Origin: Paenibacillus eucommiae
GTDB taxonomy: Bacteria; Bacillota; Bacilli; Paenibacillales; NBRC-103111
Direction of reading: 5' to 3'
NCBI RefSeq assembly: GCF_017874215.1
Contig: NZ_JAGGLB010000009.1
Span: 124,001 to 188,000 of the forward strand
Length of the DNA: 64,000 nucleotides
Shown here: positions 8,301 to 17,089 of the stretch, one piece after another
Position numbering within the stretch: the first letter of the stretch is position 1
Layout of the letters: each line of letters starts with the position of its first letter
Program-made: the position numbers and the translations under genes
Notes under the pieces: model-generated
Told to the model about the DNA's origin: nothing
Databases searched by the model: none
The model's input: only the letters and a program-made list of their open reading frames with translations

Positions 8301-9518
8301 TCAGTCTAAAGCTTTTGGCTCTGTTCCGTCCCCACCCTTTTTCACCAGCAGGAAGTAAGCTAATAGTGCCGCGGTACTCGTTGACAGGATAATCACTCCC
8401 AGCGGAACAGCTGTGTGTTCACCCGCTATTCCGACAAGCGGAGAAACGACCGCCCCAAGCAGGAACGGGATGAGGCCAAGTAAAGCAGCCGCGCTGCCCG
8501 CCATATGACCCTGGCTCTCCATCGCAAGTGAGAATGCAGCCGTCGACGTAATACCGATTGAGGCAACAAAGAAGAACAGCGGAATTACCAGCGCATACAG
8601 CGGTCCATGAACGGTGGCAACTATCAGAACGGTCACACTTGCAAGTCCAGCCAGCCACAGGCCGATCAGCAGGAAGGCGCGTTCCGATACACGGTGCGAC
8701 ATCCGCCCGACCAGCTGGGAGCCGATTATCAGACTGATGCCGTTCGAGCCGAACAAAATAGCAAATACAGCAGGTGAAACGCCGTAAATATTTTGATAAA
8801 TAAAGGGCGTCCCAGAGACATATGCGAAGACCCCTGCGATCATAATGCCCTGGGTCAGCATGTAACCCGCGAACTGCCGCTGCCGCAAAAGCGATACGAA
8901 ACTTTTCAACTGCTGCTTAAAATTGCTCGGCATACGCCGCTCGACTGGCAAGGTTTCCTGCAGTCTCCACTTCGTCATCATCAGAAGGTAGATACCCAGC
9001 AGTCCAAGCGTGATAAATACACCAATCCATGAGGAGAAGGAAAGCACGCCGCTGCCTGCCACCGGCGCCACGAGAGGCCCCAGATTACCAACAAGCATGA
9101 GCAGCGAGAAAAATTTCGTCAGTTCCTGACCGCTGAACAGGTCACGCGCGATTGCACGGGAGATAACGATCCCCGCCGAAGCGGCAAAGCCCTGCACGAA
9201 GCGGAATACGATCAGAAGCTCAATATGTGAAGAGAATGCGCAGGCAAATGAAGCAGCCACATAAAAGATCATGGAAATGATCAACGGCCTGCGTCTCCCG
9301 TGTACGTCACTAAGCGACCCCATAACGAGCTGGCCGACACCAAGTCCCAAGAGGCAGGCTGTGAGGCTTAGCTGCACCAGTGAAGCTGTCGTATCGAACT
9401 GTTTCACAATCTCGGGGAACGCCGGTAAATACATATCAATCGTAAAAGGTCCTAATGTTGAAAAAAGACCCAGTAGCAAAGCCAATCTAAACACATTCTG
9501 CTTGTTCTTGGTGTTCAT
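8301..9518 (-). CDS. Bcr/CflA-family MFS drug:H+ antiporter
   Basis: 405 residues, 12 predicted transmembrane helices. The N-terminus FTIDMYLPAFPEIVKQFDT is the signature of the Bcr/CflA (DHA1) branch, which is also used to recognise this subfamily; the loop 2-3 MFS motif GSLSDVHGRRRPLIIS and motif C-like GNLGPLVAPVAGS are present. Substrates of relatives include bicyclomycin and chloramphenicol; the actual substrate here is unknown. Start ATG has GGAGGAG 12 nt upstream. It is monocistronic with its own terminator downstream. Confidence 0.9.
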   Translation of the reverse strand: MNTKNKQNVFRLALLLGLFSTLGPFTIDMYLPAFPEIVKQFDTTASLVQLSLTACLLGLGVGQLVMGSLSDVHGRRRPLIISMIFYVAASFACAFSSHIELLIVFRFVQGFAASAGIVISRAIARDLFSGQELTKFFSLLMLVGNLGPLVAPVAGSGVLSFSSWIGVFITLGLLGIYLLMMTKWRLQETLPVERRMPSNFKQQLKSFVSLLRQRQFAGYMLTQGIMIAGVFAYVSGTPFIYQNIYGVSPAVFAILFGSNGISLIIGSQLVGRMSHRVSERAFLLIGLWLAGLASVTVLIVATVHGPLYALVIPLFFFVASIGITSTAAFSLAMESQGHMAGSAAALLGLIPFLLGAVVSPLVGIAGEHTAVPLGVIILSTSTAALLAYFLLVKKGGDGTEPKALD

Positions 9519-9883
9519 AATAAGTTAGTTCTCCTCCAATTCTACTATCCGTCTCCATGAATATAATCTCTCTTTATTGCTTTCGGGCTTGTACGAAGCT
9601 TCCGCAAACTACCTGTACGACTCGAAGCAAAATATTCTGTTTCCCATCCTATCACATATGGGAGTAAACTGTAACAGAAAATGTTTACTAGTTATCACCC
9701 ACAGTTCCAAGCAAGTTAAAAAGGCCCGCACCAGTCCTCAAAAACGGACTAATCGGACCTCTTATATTTAATTTTTGTTAACATGGCTTGAATTAGAGAA
9801 TTAAATAGTTGGATTACATAATTTTGATTAAATGGCGTGGATTACATAACTTAATTACATAACCTACATAGCTTAATCTCATA
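9519..9883. other. Intergenic gap with short A+T-rich direct repeats
   Basis: No gene supported. Between 9830 and 9900 there are repeated words: GGATTACATAA twice, and CTACATAGCTT(T)AAT twice, downstream of greA. A short hairpin AGTCC...GGACT lies near 9735. No function can be assigned. Confidence 0.4.
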
Positions 9884-10363
9884 CTACATAGCTTTAATTT
9901 CAAGCAGCTCATATTTAATGATTCCCATTGGTGCGTTTACGCTAATAATACTTCCTACTTTTTTGCCTAAAAGCTCTTTGCCTAATGGGCTCTCGTAGGA
10001 TATTTTATTATCCTGAACATCTGCCTCGGCAGCGCCAACAATTTTATATTGGATTTTTTCAGAAAACTCAATATCATTCAGAATGACAACGGAGCCAATA
10101 TTAACGATGGAAAGATTCAAATTTTCCGAATCGACAACCCGGGCTTTAGTAATCATTTTTTCCAGAATCATGATTCTGGTTTCCATGAAAGATTGGTCAT
10201 TTTTGGCAGAATGGTATTCACTGTTTTCCTTCAAATCCCCATAACTAATAGCCAATTTAAGACGTTCGGCTAATTCTTTGCGTTTTACGGTTTTAAGATC
10301 CTTAAGCTCAGACTCCAGCTTGGCTAGTCCCTCTTTGGTTACAATTACTTCATCATTTGACAT
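9884..10363 (-). CDS. greA: Transcription elongation factor GreA
   Basis: 159 residues from ATG 10363, chosen because AGGAG lies 8 nt upstream and because GreA proteins are about 158 residues; the open frame extends 35 codons further without homology. The N-terminal coiled coil begins VTKEGLAKLESELKDLK and contains the signature GDLKENSEYHSAK with the acidic tip residues (D, E, E) that enter the RNA polymerase secondary channel and stimulate transcript cleavage. The C-terminal FKBP-like domain has SPLGKELLGKKVGSIISV. A second Gre factor may exist elsewhere in the genome, so the allele name is tentative. Confidence 0.88.
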   Translation of the reverse strand: MSNDEVIVTKEGLAKLESELKDLKTVKRKELAERLKLAISYGDLKENSEYHSAKNDQSFMETRIMILEKMITKARVVDSENLNLSIVNIGSVVILNDIEFSEKIQYKIVGAAEADVQDNKISYESPLGKELLGKKVGSIISVNAPMGIIKYELLEIKAM

Positions 10364-10651
10364 TTTTACAACTCCTATTTTACTTTCTTTATTCAATTCT
10401 AACCTATATCGGGCAAACATGCGACAAGCGAACCTTGAATTGGTCTTAGTATTTACTCCAAAAAGCACATTTAACGACTAGCAAAACTGGAATAAAAGGG
10501 GGCCAGCTTTACTTGTACTTGTCGCCGCGGCGCTAAAGTCTAGACGGATGATTCTGCTATCTCTAACCAAAATCCGGAAATCGGCTGCACCTTTTCTCGG
10601 GAGAACTAATACGATGAAGCATGCATGATATTAGCCTAGAGAGGTGTGACC

Positions 10652-11752
10652 ATGATGACTGGGGATATCAAAAATTTTTATGCAGGCGGCAATACCGCTC
10701 GCGGCTTCAGCAGTTTGTTCGATTCTTCCTTGCAAGGTCTGGAACGGCTTTTTATTCTAAAAGGGGGGCCGGGTACAGGAAAGTCGGGAATTATTCGGGC
10801 CATCGGGAACCGCGTGGCGAGTGATGGACATGACATCTGGTTTATTCATTGCGCTTCGGACAATAAGTCGCTGGACGGATTGATCATTCCGGATTTGAAG
10901 GTAGGCATCGTGGATGGAACGGCTCCGCATGTCATAGAGCCCAAGCTGCCGGGTGCCGTCGAGCAATATGTGAATTTGGGAGAAGCCTGGAATGCGACCC
11001 AACTGAGAGGGCAAAAACCGGAAATAGAGCGGCTCAATGGTGAAATTTCTCAAGCGTATGAGCAGGCATATTCCGGCTTTGCAGAAGCACTTCGCATACA
11101 TGACGGCTGGGAAGCCCTCTACATTGCAAACATGGATTTCCAAGCTGCTGATGAGCTGACCGATGAATACATTCAAATTCTCTACGGTATTAGAAATCAG
11201 CAAAAACAGAGCCGGGTTGACCATCGGTTTCTTGGAGCTGCCACCCCGCAAGGTGCTGTCGATCATGTCCCCAATCTGACCGAGGGCTTAAAAAGATATC
11301 TGATCAAAGGCAGACCAGGTTCCGGTAAATCCACCATGCTGAAAAAGCTGGCATCCGTAGCGATAGAACGCGGCTTCGATGTAGAGATCTACCATTGTGG
11401 CTTCGACCCAAACAGCCTGGACATGATCATAGTCAGGGAGTTAGGATTCGCTATCTTTGACAGCACTGCACCGCACGAGTACTTCCCTGATAGCCCCTCT
11501 GACGAAATTATAGATATGTATACACGCTGTATAAAGCCTGGAACGGATGAGGCCCACGCAGAGGTAATTACTGACCTCAAGCAGCAATACTCTGCAAAAA
11601 TGCAGGAATCGATCCAGTTCCTGGCGCAAGCCAAAGCTTTGCATGATGCACTGGAACAAATCTACGTGCAGTCTATGGATTTCCGCATCGTAGATCGAAT
11701 CAGGAATCAAATCCAGGAAGAAATCATAAGTATTGCTGCTTTTGTTGAGTGA
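10652..11752 (+). CDS. Tandem P-loop ATPase (PRK06851-like, internal duplication)
   Basis: About 366 residues with two homologous halves. Walker A motifs are GGPGTGKSGI near residue 40 and GRPGSGKSTM near residue 225; each is followed about 30 residues later by a matched segment, FIHCASDNKSLDGLIIPDLK and IYHCGFDPNSLDMIIVRELG, and then VDGTAPH or FDSTAPH. This is a two-domain nucleotide-binding protein without transmembrane segments. It resembles the hypothetical ATPase family I know as PRK06851; no biochemical function is known to me. ATG 10652 has AGAGAGG 7 nt upstream and is preferred to the GTG two codons earlier. A terminator follows. Confidence 0.7.
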   Translation: MMTGDIKNFYAGGNTARGFSSLFDSSLQGLERLFILKGGPGTGKSGIIRAIGNRVASDGHDIWFIHCASDNKSLDGLIIPDLKVGIVDGTAPHVIEPKLPGAVEQYVNLGEAWNATQLRGQKPEIERLNGEISQAYEQAYSGFAEALRIHDGWEALYIANMDFQAADELTDEYIQILYGIRNQQKQSRVDHRFLGAATPQGAVDHVPNLTEGLKRYLIKGRPGSGKSTMLKKLASVAIERGFDVEIYHCGFDPNSLDMIIVRELGFAIFDSTAPHEYFPDSPSDEIIDMYTRCIKPGTDEAHAEVITDLKQQYSAKMQESIQFLAQAKALHDALEQIYVQSMDFRIVDRIRNQIQEEIISIAAFVE

Positions 11753-11781
11753 GTGAGTAATTTCTGCGGGAGAACACAAAT

Positions 11782-11824
11782 AAAGGCCATGATTCCTTAG
11801 AACAGGGAATTATGGCCTTTAATT
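11782..11824 (+). terminator. Rho-independent terminator after the tandem ATPase gene
   Basis: AAAGGCCATGATTCC pairs with GGAATTATGGCCTTT around an 8-9 nt loop, 30 bp after the stop. The following T run is short, so efficiency may be moderate. Confidence 0.75.
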
Positions 11825-12131
11825 CATTCATATATAGTTCAAAGTCAACATAAGTACTCGACGAAATACAGCGAGCGGCACAGACTTACTCTGGCCAGAG
11901 CCCTATGATGAAGTTGGCTGATAACATTGGCTGAGGTAGGTTATGGGCAGCGTGAAAGAACCAGTAGTGGACATGAGAGCCCTTATTTACTCAGAATAGG
12001 GCTAAAACACAAGAAAAAAACATAAATAAGCGCTCCTGTGTCCGTAAGTAGTCCAAATCATGTGATTTTACCACAAATAGCGTCCCTGATGTCCGTAAGC
12101 ATTTCGATCCTAAAGCATTTCGCTATGATAA
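11825..12131. other. Intergenic gap with hairpin and short duplicated motif
   Basis: No gene supported. AGCCCTTATT (from 11979) can pair with AATAGGGCT (to 12003). Two similar words, GCGCTCCTGTGTCCGTAAG near 12030 and GCGTCCCTGATGTCCGTAAG near 12081, form an imperfect direct repeat about 50 bp apart. Confidence 0.4.
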
Positions 12132-12551
12132 TCACAGAAGCACTTCATGATCCTTGTTTCCGTTGCCAACTGCCTGCGTGTCTTTTCCCTTATTATTCAA
12201 TATATTATCCTCCAACACGGCGAATTTATCGCCATATTCTTTGATAATATGGATCTCGCCCCAAGCGCATAGGGAGTCTAAAATCGATTTCAAGCTCCAC
12301 CCATATTCACTGAGCTCGTACTCCACTTTTGGAGGAACCTGATTGTAGCTGATGCGGTTCACAATGCCATCTTGTTCTAATTCTCTAAGCTGCTGGGTTA
12401 ACATTTTTTGCGTAATTCCGGGCATAATACGTTTTAATTCACTTGTTCGTTTGGTTCCATATGTTAAATGGCATAGGATTACACATTTCCACTTTCCCCC
12501 GATAACTTCCAGGGTAGCTTCTACGGAGATGTTATATTTCTTTTTGACCAC
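12132..12551 (-). CDS. HxlR/YodB-family transcriptional regulator
   Basis: 139-residue winged-helix protein. The HxlR signature VIGGKWKCVILCHL lies near residues 17-30, followed by the recognition-helix region SELKRIMPGITQKMLTQQLR and wing DGIVNRISYNQVPPKVEYEL. Members with an N-terminal Cys sense thiol-reactive compounds; here the only early Cys is in KWKCVILC. The start is GTG at 12551 with GGAGGAGG 7 nt upstream. It is divergent from an MFS transporter plus aldo/keto reductase, and the 289-bp intergenic region has GTACTT/AAGTAC palindromes, so it probably represses itself and that pair. Confidence 0.88.
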   Translation of the reverse strand: MVKKKYNISVEATLEVIGGKWKCVILCHLTYGTKRTSELKRIMPGITQKMLTQQLRELEQDGIVNRISYNQVPPKVEYELSEYGWSLKSILDSLCAWGEIHIIKEYGDKFAVLEDNILNNKGKDTQAVGNGNKDHEVLL

Positions 12552-12710
12552 GATTTTTCCTCCTCCATACGAGTTTCTAAAACTTATAACGCTCTAACGA
12601 ATATCCCACTTGAATCTTGTGACTTTTTAGCGACTTCTTAGCGTCTTGTGAGCATAAGTGGCAAGTTGGTTTGAGCCTTCATTTTTTAGATCGAGTCGCG
12701 AAATTTTATG

Positions 12711-12763
12711 GGTACTTTAAAGTACCTATAGTACTTTTCGGTATCTTTAGTACTTGAAAGTAC
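12711..12763. promoter_or_regulatory. Candidate HxlR operators
   Basis: Two palindromes, GGTACTTTAAAGTACC (12711-12726) and GTACTTGAAAGTAC (12750-12763), with a half-site-like TAGTACTTTT between, in the shared intergenic region of the HxlR regulator and the MFS transporter. The form TAC..(T/A rich)..GTA is similar to known YodB/HxlR-family operators. The centres are 38 bp apart. Confidence 0.6.
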
Positions 12764-12840
12764 GTACTGTTCATTTTGGACCGAATAATTCATAATAGCA
12801 TTTACCGGCCGGAAACACCATACGCTAGGAGTGAATGCAA

Positions 12841-14143
12841 ATGTCCTTAGATAAAAAGAGAAGTACGCTCGCGCTCCTTGCGTTAGCGATAAGCGCCTTT
12901 GCGATTGGAACAACAGAGTTTATCAGTGTGGGGCTGCTCCCCCTAATCGCTGAAGACCTCCATATATCTATCACAACATCCGCGTTAACAGTTACTTTAT
13001 ACGCTTTAGGGATCACTTTTGGAGCTCCCATTTTAACGTCTCTAACGTCGACTATCCCGCGCAAATCCTTATTGTTTTGGATTATGATTGTGTTTATTGC
13101 GGGTAATGCGCTTGCCGCCTTTTCGAATGGGATTGTCATACTGCTCATCGCACGCGTCATCTCATCGTTGGCACATGGTATATTTATGTCCATTGGTTCC
13201 ACCATCGCGGCAGATCTGGTACCTGAGAACCGTCGGGCTAGTGCCATAGCGATTATGTTCTCTGGGCTCACAGTAGCTACCGTAACAGGAGTTCCTCTAG
13301 GCACCATGATTGGACAGCAGTTCGGGTGGCGGGCAGCTTTTATAGGTATAGTAGCTATCGGTATCCTGGCTCTCATTGCCAATATGATGCTAATTCCTTC
13401 TAATTTTCGCAAAGGTGTCCCAACACCGATTCACGAGCAGCTTAAACTGGTTACGAATCGACGATTGCTGCTTGCATTCTCGATCACTGCCATTGGGTAC
13501 GGAGGTACATTTGTCGTATTTACTTATTTATCCCCGTTACTTCATGACATAACCGGTTTTCAGGAAAAAACGGTGGCGCTCATCCTTCTTTTATACGGAA
13601 TAGCCATTGCCATCGGCAACGTTATCGGGGGAAAAGCGGCCAACCGCAAGCCCATTTCCGCCTTGTTCTATATGTTTGCTTTGCAATCCATTGTCCTCCT
13701 CATTTTGTTGTTCACAGCACCATTTAAAGCTGCAGGCCTAGTAACCATTTTCTTTATGGGATTATTAGCTTTTATGAATGTACCAGGACTGCAGGTGTAT
13801 GTGGTTATGCTGGCTGAACGATATGCCCCTAAATCAGTTGATGTAGCTTCTGCTGTCAATATTGCCGCTTTTTAATGCAGGCATTGCGATTGGAGCGTTT
13901 CTGGGGGGAATTGTTACTGCGAAAATGGGGCTGATTCATACAACGTGGGTTGGCGCATTAATGGTGCTTGGAGCTGTGATTTTGACAGGCTGGGCACGTA
14001 AATTGGAAAGAAAAGATGAGGCAGCCCTCAAGAAAGAATCATTAACAGCATCATTAAAAAAATCTTTTAAAACATCTACAGAAGCACCTGTGGAAGAACC
14101 TTTAAAAGAACCCGTGAATGCTAATACAAAACAATATATTTAG
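12841..14143 (+). pseudogene. AraJ/YdhP-like MFS transporter, frameshifted
   Basis: The first 345 codons encode a 10-plus helix MFS protein (FAIGTTEFISVGLLPLIAED is typical of the AraJ/YdhP/purine-efflux branch). The frame ends in AAF-stop at a run of five T (13869-13873), and the downstream +1 frame continues as FNAGIAIGAFLGGIVTAKMG to 14143, ending in a Lys/Glu/Thr-rich tail. Removing one T restores NIAAFNAGIAIG, so this is one gene with a single-base insertion. The truncation would lose the last two or so helices. It could be true decay, phase variation at the short T tract, or a sequencing error. ATG 12841 is chosen for AGGAG 9 nt upstream. The aldo/keto reductase follows 13 bp later. Confidence 0.8.
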
Positions 14144-14156
14144 GAGGCAATTCAAT

Positions 14157-15005
14157 ATGGTGACAAATCTAAATCTACAGGATACAACAACACTGCACAA
14201 CGGTATACAAATGCCCTGGTTTGGCATCGGGGTATTTAAAGTAGAAGAAGGCTCAGAATTGGTACAGGCTATAAAATCAGCCGTCAAGCATGGTTACCGC
14301 AGCATCGATACTGCCGCTATATATGAGAATGAAACCAGTGTCGGTCAGGGAATCCGCGAAGCCTTGCTTGAGAGCCAAATCCCCAGAGAGGAGCTCTTCG
14401 TAACATCAAAAGTTTGGAATGCCGACCTTGGCTACGAATCAACACTCGCGGCATATGAAACAAGCTTAAACAAGCTCGGTCTGGAGTATCTCGATCTGTA
14501 TCTCATTCATTGGCCGGTTAAAGGTAAGTATAAAGAGGCGTGGAGAGCTTTGGAGACCTTATACAAGGAAGGCCGGGTAAAAGCAATCGGGGTAAGCAAT
14601 TTCCAAATTCATCATCTCGAAGATGTAATGAAGGATGCCGAAGTTAGACCTATGGTCAACCAAGTAGAATACCACCCTCTTTTAAGTCAAAAAGAACTGC
14701 TGCGCTTCTCCAAAGAACAGGGCATTCAGCTGGAAGCCTGGTCTCCGTTAATGCAAGGCCAGCTCTTGGATCACCCGGTCTTAAAGGAAATCGCAAGCAA
14801 GCATGGCAAATCGGTTGCCCAAGTCATTCTGCGCTGGGATTTACAGCATGGCGTTGTAACGATTCCTAAATCCACCAAAGAGCATCGCATTATCGAAAAC
14901 GCGTCTGTATTTGATTTTGAGCTAACAGCTGCAGATATCGCCCAAATCGATGGGTTGAACCAGGATCAACGCGTTGGTCCGGACCCGGACAACTTTGATT
15001 TTTAA
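14157..15005 (+). CDS. Aldo/keto reductase (YvgN/YtbE-like)
   Basis: 282 residues, NADPH-dependent (beta/alpha)8 reductase. Signatures: GYRSIDTAAIYENE (Asp and Tyr of the catalytic tetrad), VTSKVWNADLGY (Lys), LDLYLIHWPVKGKYKEAW (His), GVSNFQIHHLE and the cofactor loop IPKSTKEHRI. It reduces aldehydes/ketones such as methylglyoxal in related Bacillus enzymes. AGGAGG 9 nt before ATG 14157 decides the start. It is in operon with the frameshifted MFS gene and probably under the divergent HxlR regulator, consistent with a response to reactive carbonyls or electrophiles. Confidence 0.92.
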   Translation: MVTNLNLQDTTTLHNGIQMPWFGIGVFKVEEGSELVQAIKSAVKHGYRSIDTAAIYENETSVGQGIREALLESQIPREELFVTSKVWNADLGYESTLAAYETSLNKLGLEYLDLYLIHWPVKGKYKEAWRALETLYKEGRVKAIGVSNFQIHHLEDVMKDAEVRPMVNQVEYHPLLSQKELLRFSKEQGIQLEAWSPLMQGQLLDHPVLKEIASKHGKSVAQVILRWDLQHGVVTIPKSTKEHRIIENASVFDFELTAADIAQIDGLNQDQRVGPDPDNFDF

Positions 15006-15011
15006 GTAAGA

Positions 15012-15645
15012 AAAACGCTTTGCGGGACTGTTGACAAATTACCTTTTTGACGAAATTGACGTTTGAGAACCCGCATAAACACTGGGAATCTAAAAGTCTT
15101 TTTTCGAAAAATTGGCTTTTGTCAACAGTCCCTTGCAGCGTCCTTTGATGAGCCTGTTCGTGACTTGGGTGCGTTGCTTGAGGGAATGACTGTGGGATCC
15201 AGCCGCTGTTAAAAATTTGTTCACTTGAATGGTATGCATGATGAGGTAGGAACAAATCTTTAAAGGCGGACGCTACTGCTCTTCCTCCCACAGCCATTCC
15301 CCCTCTTTAGCTACAATCCCACGAATCACACGAACACCAAGCTCAAACGGACAGCCAGCAAGGGTTTTCTCTTGTTTGTAGGAGATTTACCGGGGCAAAG
15401 GCGCTGGGGATGAGGAACAGCCCCGCCGGCACGCACAAAAGAGAAGACCTGCTACTTTAACGATGAAAATCATCGTTAAAAGCAGCAGGTCCTCTCTACA
15501 TCCTTGATTTAACGATGTTTTTCATCGTTAAATCCCTCTTATTCACCCTGAGGCGGCCATCCGACCTCTTTTAACGATGAAAAACATCGTTAACGTTTTA
15601 ATTGGCCTGGAAACACTTACTTTAACGATGAAAAACATCGTTAAA
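15012..15645. repeat. Composite structured repeat, copy B (with inserted MITE)
   Basis: Second copy of the element described at 7661. Hairpin arms GAGGGAATGACTGTGGG (15180-15196) and CCCACAGCCATTCCCCC (15287-15303) with inner AAATTTGTTC / GAACAAAT arms. A 109-bp MITE interrupts the left end at 15024-15132. The right end carries four palindromes: 15456-15480 (loop AAAAT), 15508-15532 (loop TTTTT), 15571-15593 and 15621-15645 (loop AAAAA). It starts 7 bp after the aldo/keto reductase stop codon. Confidence 0.85.
15024..15132. mobile_element. 109-bp MITE with 15-bp terminal inverted repeats
   Basis: Ends are GGGACTGTTGACAAA and TTTGTCAACAGTCCC, perfect inverted repeats. It is flanked by TTGC on both sides (15020-15023 and 15133-15136), a probable target-site duplication. 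The same place in repeat copies A and C is uninterrupted, which shows the insertion directly. No coding capacity; it must be mobilised by a transposase encoded elsewhere. The family is not certain. Confidence 0.85.
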
Positions 15646-15776
15646 AGCAGCAGAAACTGCAGTTACTGCAGACGCTCCATGTTTCCTGAACCATTGGGAC
15701 AGTGCTCATAACTAAATATATATAGTAGGATCTTGTTAGCGGCTGCAATTCCACACCCTATTACCTTATGACCCTG

Positions 15777-16871
15777 TTACGTTACAGTACTTTGCTGGCC
15801 TGGGTTGTTCTCCACGGCTTCTTTCTTGACTTGTTTGCTTCTCAATTGTCCGCACGCAGCATCAATATCCGTTCCATGTTCTAGGCGAATACTGCAGCTA
15901 ATATTTTGCTTTTTCAATATATCGTAGAACGCTAGCACGGACGCCTTCTCGCTCCTCTGATACTGGCTATGCTCGTCTACTGGATTATAGGGGATTAAAT
16001 TCACATTGGCGAGTTGCCGTTTATCGCTGATCAGCTCAGCGAGCTCCAGGGCATGCTCCTTGCGATCATTGACATCCTTAAGCAGGATATATTCCAGCGT
16101 AATCCTTCTTTTCGTTTTTTCCAAATAGTAATCAATGGCTTGCATTAATTTTTCCATCGGGATCGCACGGTTTATTTTCATGATCTGCGTTCGAAGCTCG
16201 TTATTAGGCGCATGTAAAGAGATCGCCAGGTTAACCTTCAGATTCATATCTGCGAATTCATAGATTTTATTGGCAAGGCCGCTTGTCGAGACCGTGATAT
16301 GTCTGGCTGCAATGTCCAGCCCCTTCTGATCTTTAATCACAAGTATAAAGTCTACAAGGTTCTTGAAATTATCAAAGGGTTCACCTATGCCCATGACCAC
16401 AACGTGGCTCACATGCTCATCCAGTCCCGCCTTGTCCAGATGCTGCTGAACCTTCATGATCTGCTCTACAATTTCGCCGCTGGATAAGTCGCGCTTCTTG
16501 GGCAACAGCCCGCTCGCACAAAAGCTGCACCCGATGTTACAGCCTACCTGGGTCGTGACACAAACTGACAAGCCGTATTTATGCCTCATTAATACCGTTT
16601 CAATCAAATCGCCATCCCTGAGCTTGAACAGAAACTTAATCGTTCCATCCTGTGATTCTTGCTTCAGATGCTCGTTTAAGGTTTGAATGACGAAATGCTC
16701 TGCCAATAATTGCACACACTCTTTATTAGCATCCATTTCTGAAAAGTCAGTAACCCTTTTTCTGTATAGCGAGTCCCAGACTTGGGAGGCCCGGGATTTT
16801 TTATGCCCATATTCCGCCAGCCAAGCTGTCAATTGATCAAATGTTAATCCATAAATGGAGTGTTTATTCAT
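15777..16871 (-). CDS. rlmN: 23S rRNA (adenine2503-C2) methyltransferase RlmN
   Basis: 364 residues, radical SAM methyltransferase. The CxxxCxxC cluster motif is GCNIGCSFC near residue 105-113; GIGEPFDN, the substrate-region [10 protein letters not shown], and the C-terminal DIDAACGQL with the methyl-bridging Cys are present. The enzyme methylates C2 of A2503 in 23S rRNA and A37 in some tRNAs. Overall sequence is closer to B. subtilis RlmN than to Cfr, so resistance by C8 methylation is not predicted. ATG 16871 has GAGG 7 nt upstream; the open frame extends 26 codons further without similarity. A second rlmN may exist elsewhere, since some Paenibacillus carry paralogs. Confidence 0.9.
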   Translation of the reverse strand: MNKHSIYGLTFDQLTAWLAEYGHKKSRASQVWDSLYRKRVTDFSEMDANKECVQLLAEHFVIQTLNEHLKQESQDGTIKFLFKLRDGDLIETVLMRHKYGLSVCVTTQVGCNIGCSFCASGLLPKKRDLSSGEIVEQIMKVQQHLDKAGLDEHVSHVVVMGIGEPFDNFKNLVDFILVIKDQKGLDIAARHITVSTSGLANKIYEFADMNLKVNLAISLHAPNNELRTQIMKINRAIPMEKLMQAIDYYLEKTKRRITLEYILLKDVNDRKEHALELAELISDKRQLANVNLIPYNPVDEHSQYQRSEKASVLAFYDILKKQNISCSIRLEHGTDIDAACGQLRSKQVKKEAVENNPGQQSTVT

Positions 16872-17070
16872 TGCCCATCCTCTTTTCAAAACTTTAAAAT
16901 GCCAGCCGTTTCTATATAAAACAGTCGAGTCTAATCCTCTGTGTATCATTGTCCCAAAAATTTTTTATTAAAGCAAGGAAATTAGATATTCCTTTCTTTT
17001 TTATGTATGCAAAGAACCAAAGGTGGAAGATATTGCTGAGTAACGGCGCAGGAAGGGATCTAACTTTTTT

Positions 17071-17077
17071 TGTCGAA
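17071..17077 (+). promoter_or_regulatory. Spo0A-box-like TGTCGAA before hybrid kinase 1
   Basis: TGTCGAA matches the core 0A box and lies 12 nt before the chosen ATG. The other two paralogous kinase genes have the same heptamer followed by TTT at 9 nt before their start. A 7-mer occurs by chance, so the support comes from its recurrence at one position in three paralogs. Confidence 0.4.
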
Positions 17078-17089
17078 ATTTATACCATT

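Noticed and set aside
15777..16871. Possible Cfr-type resistance methyltransferase
   Set aside because: Sequence pattern (N-terminal [35 protein letters not shown]) follows RlmN, not Cfr.
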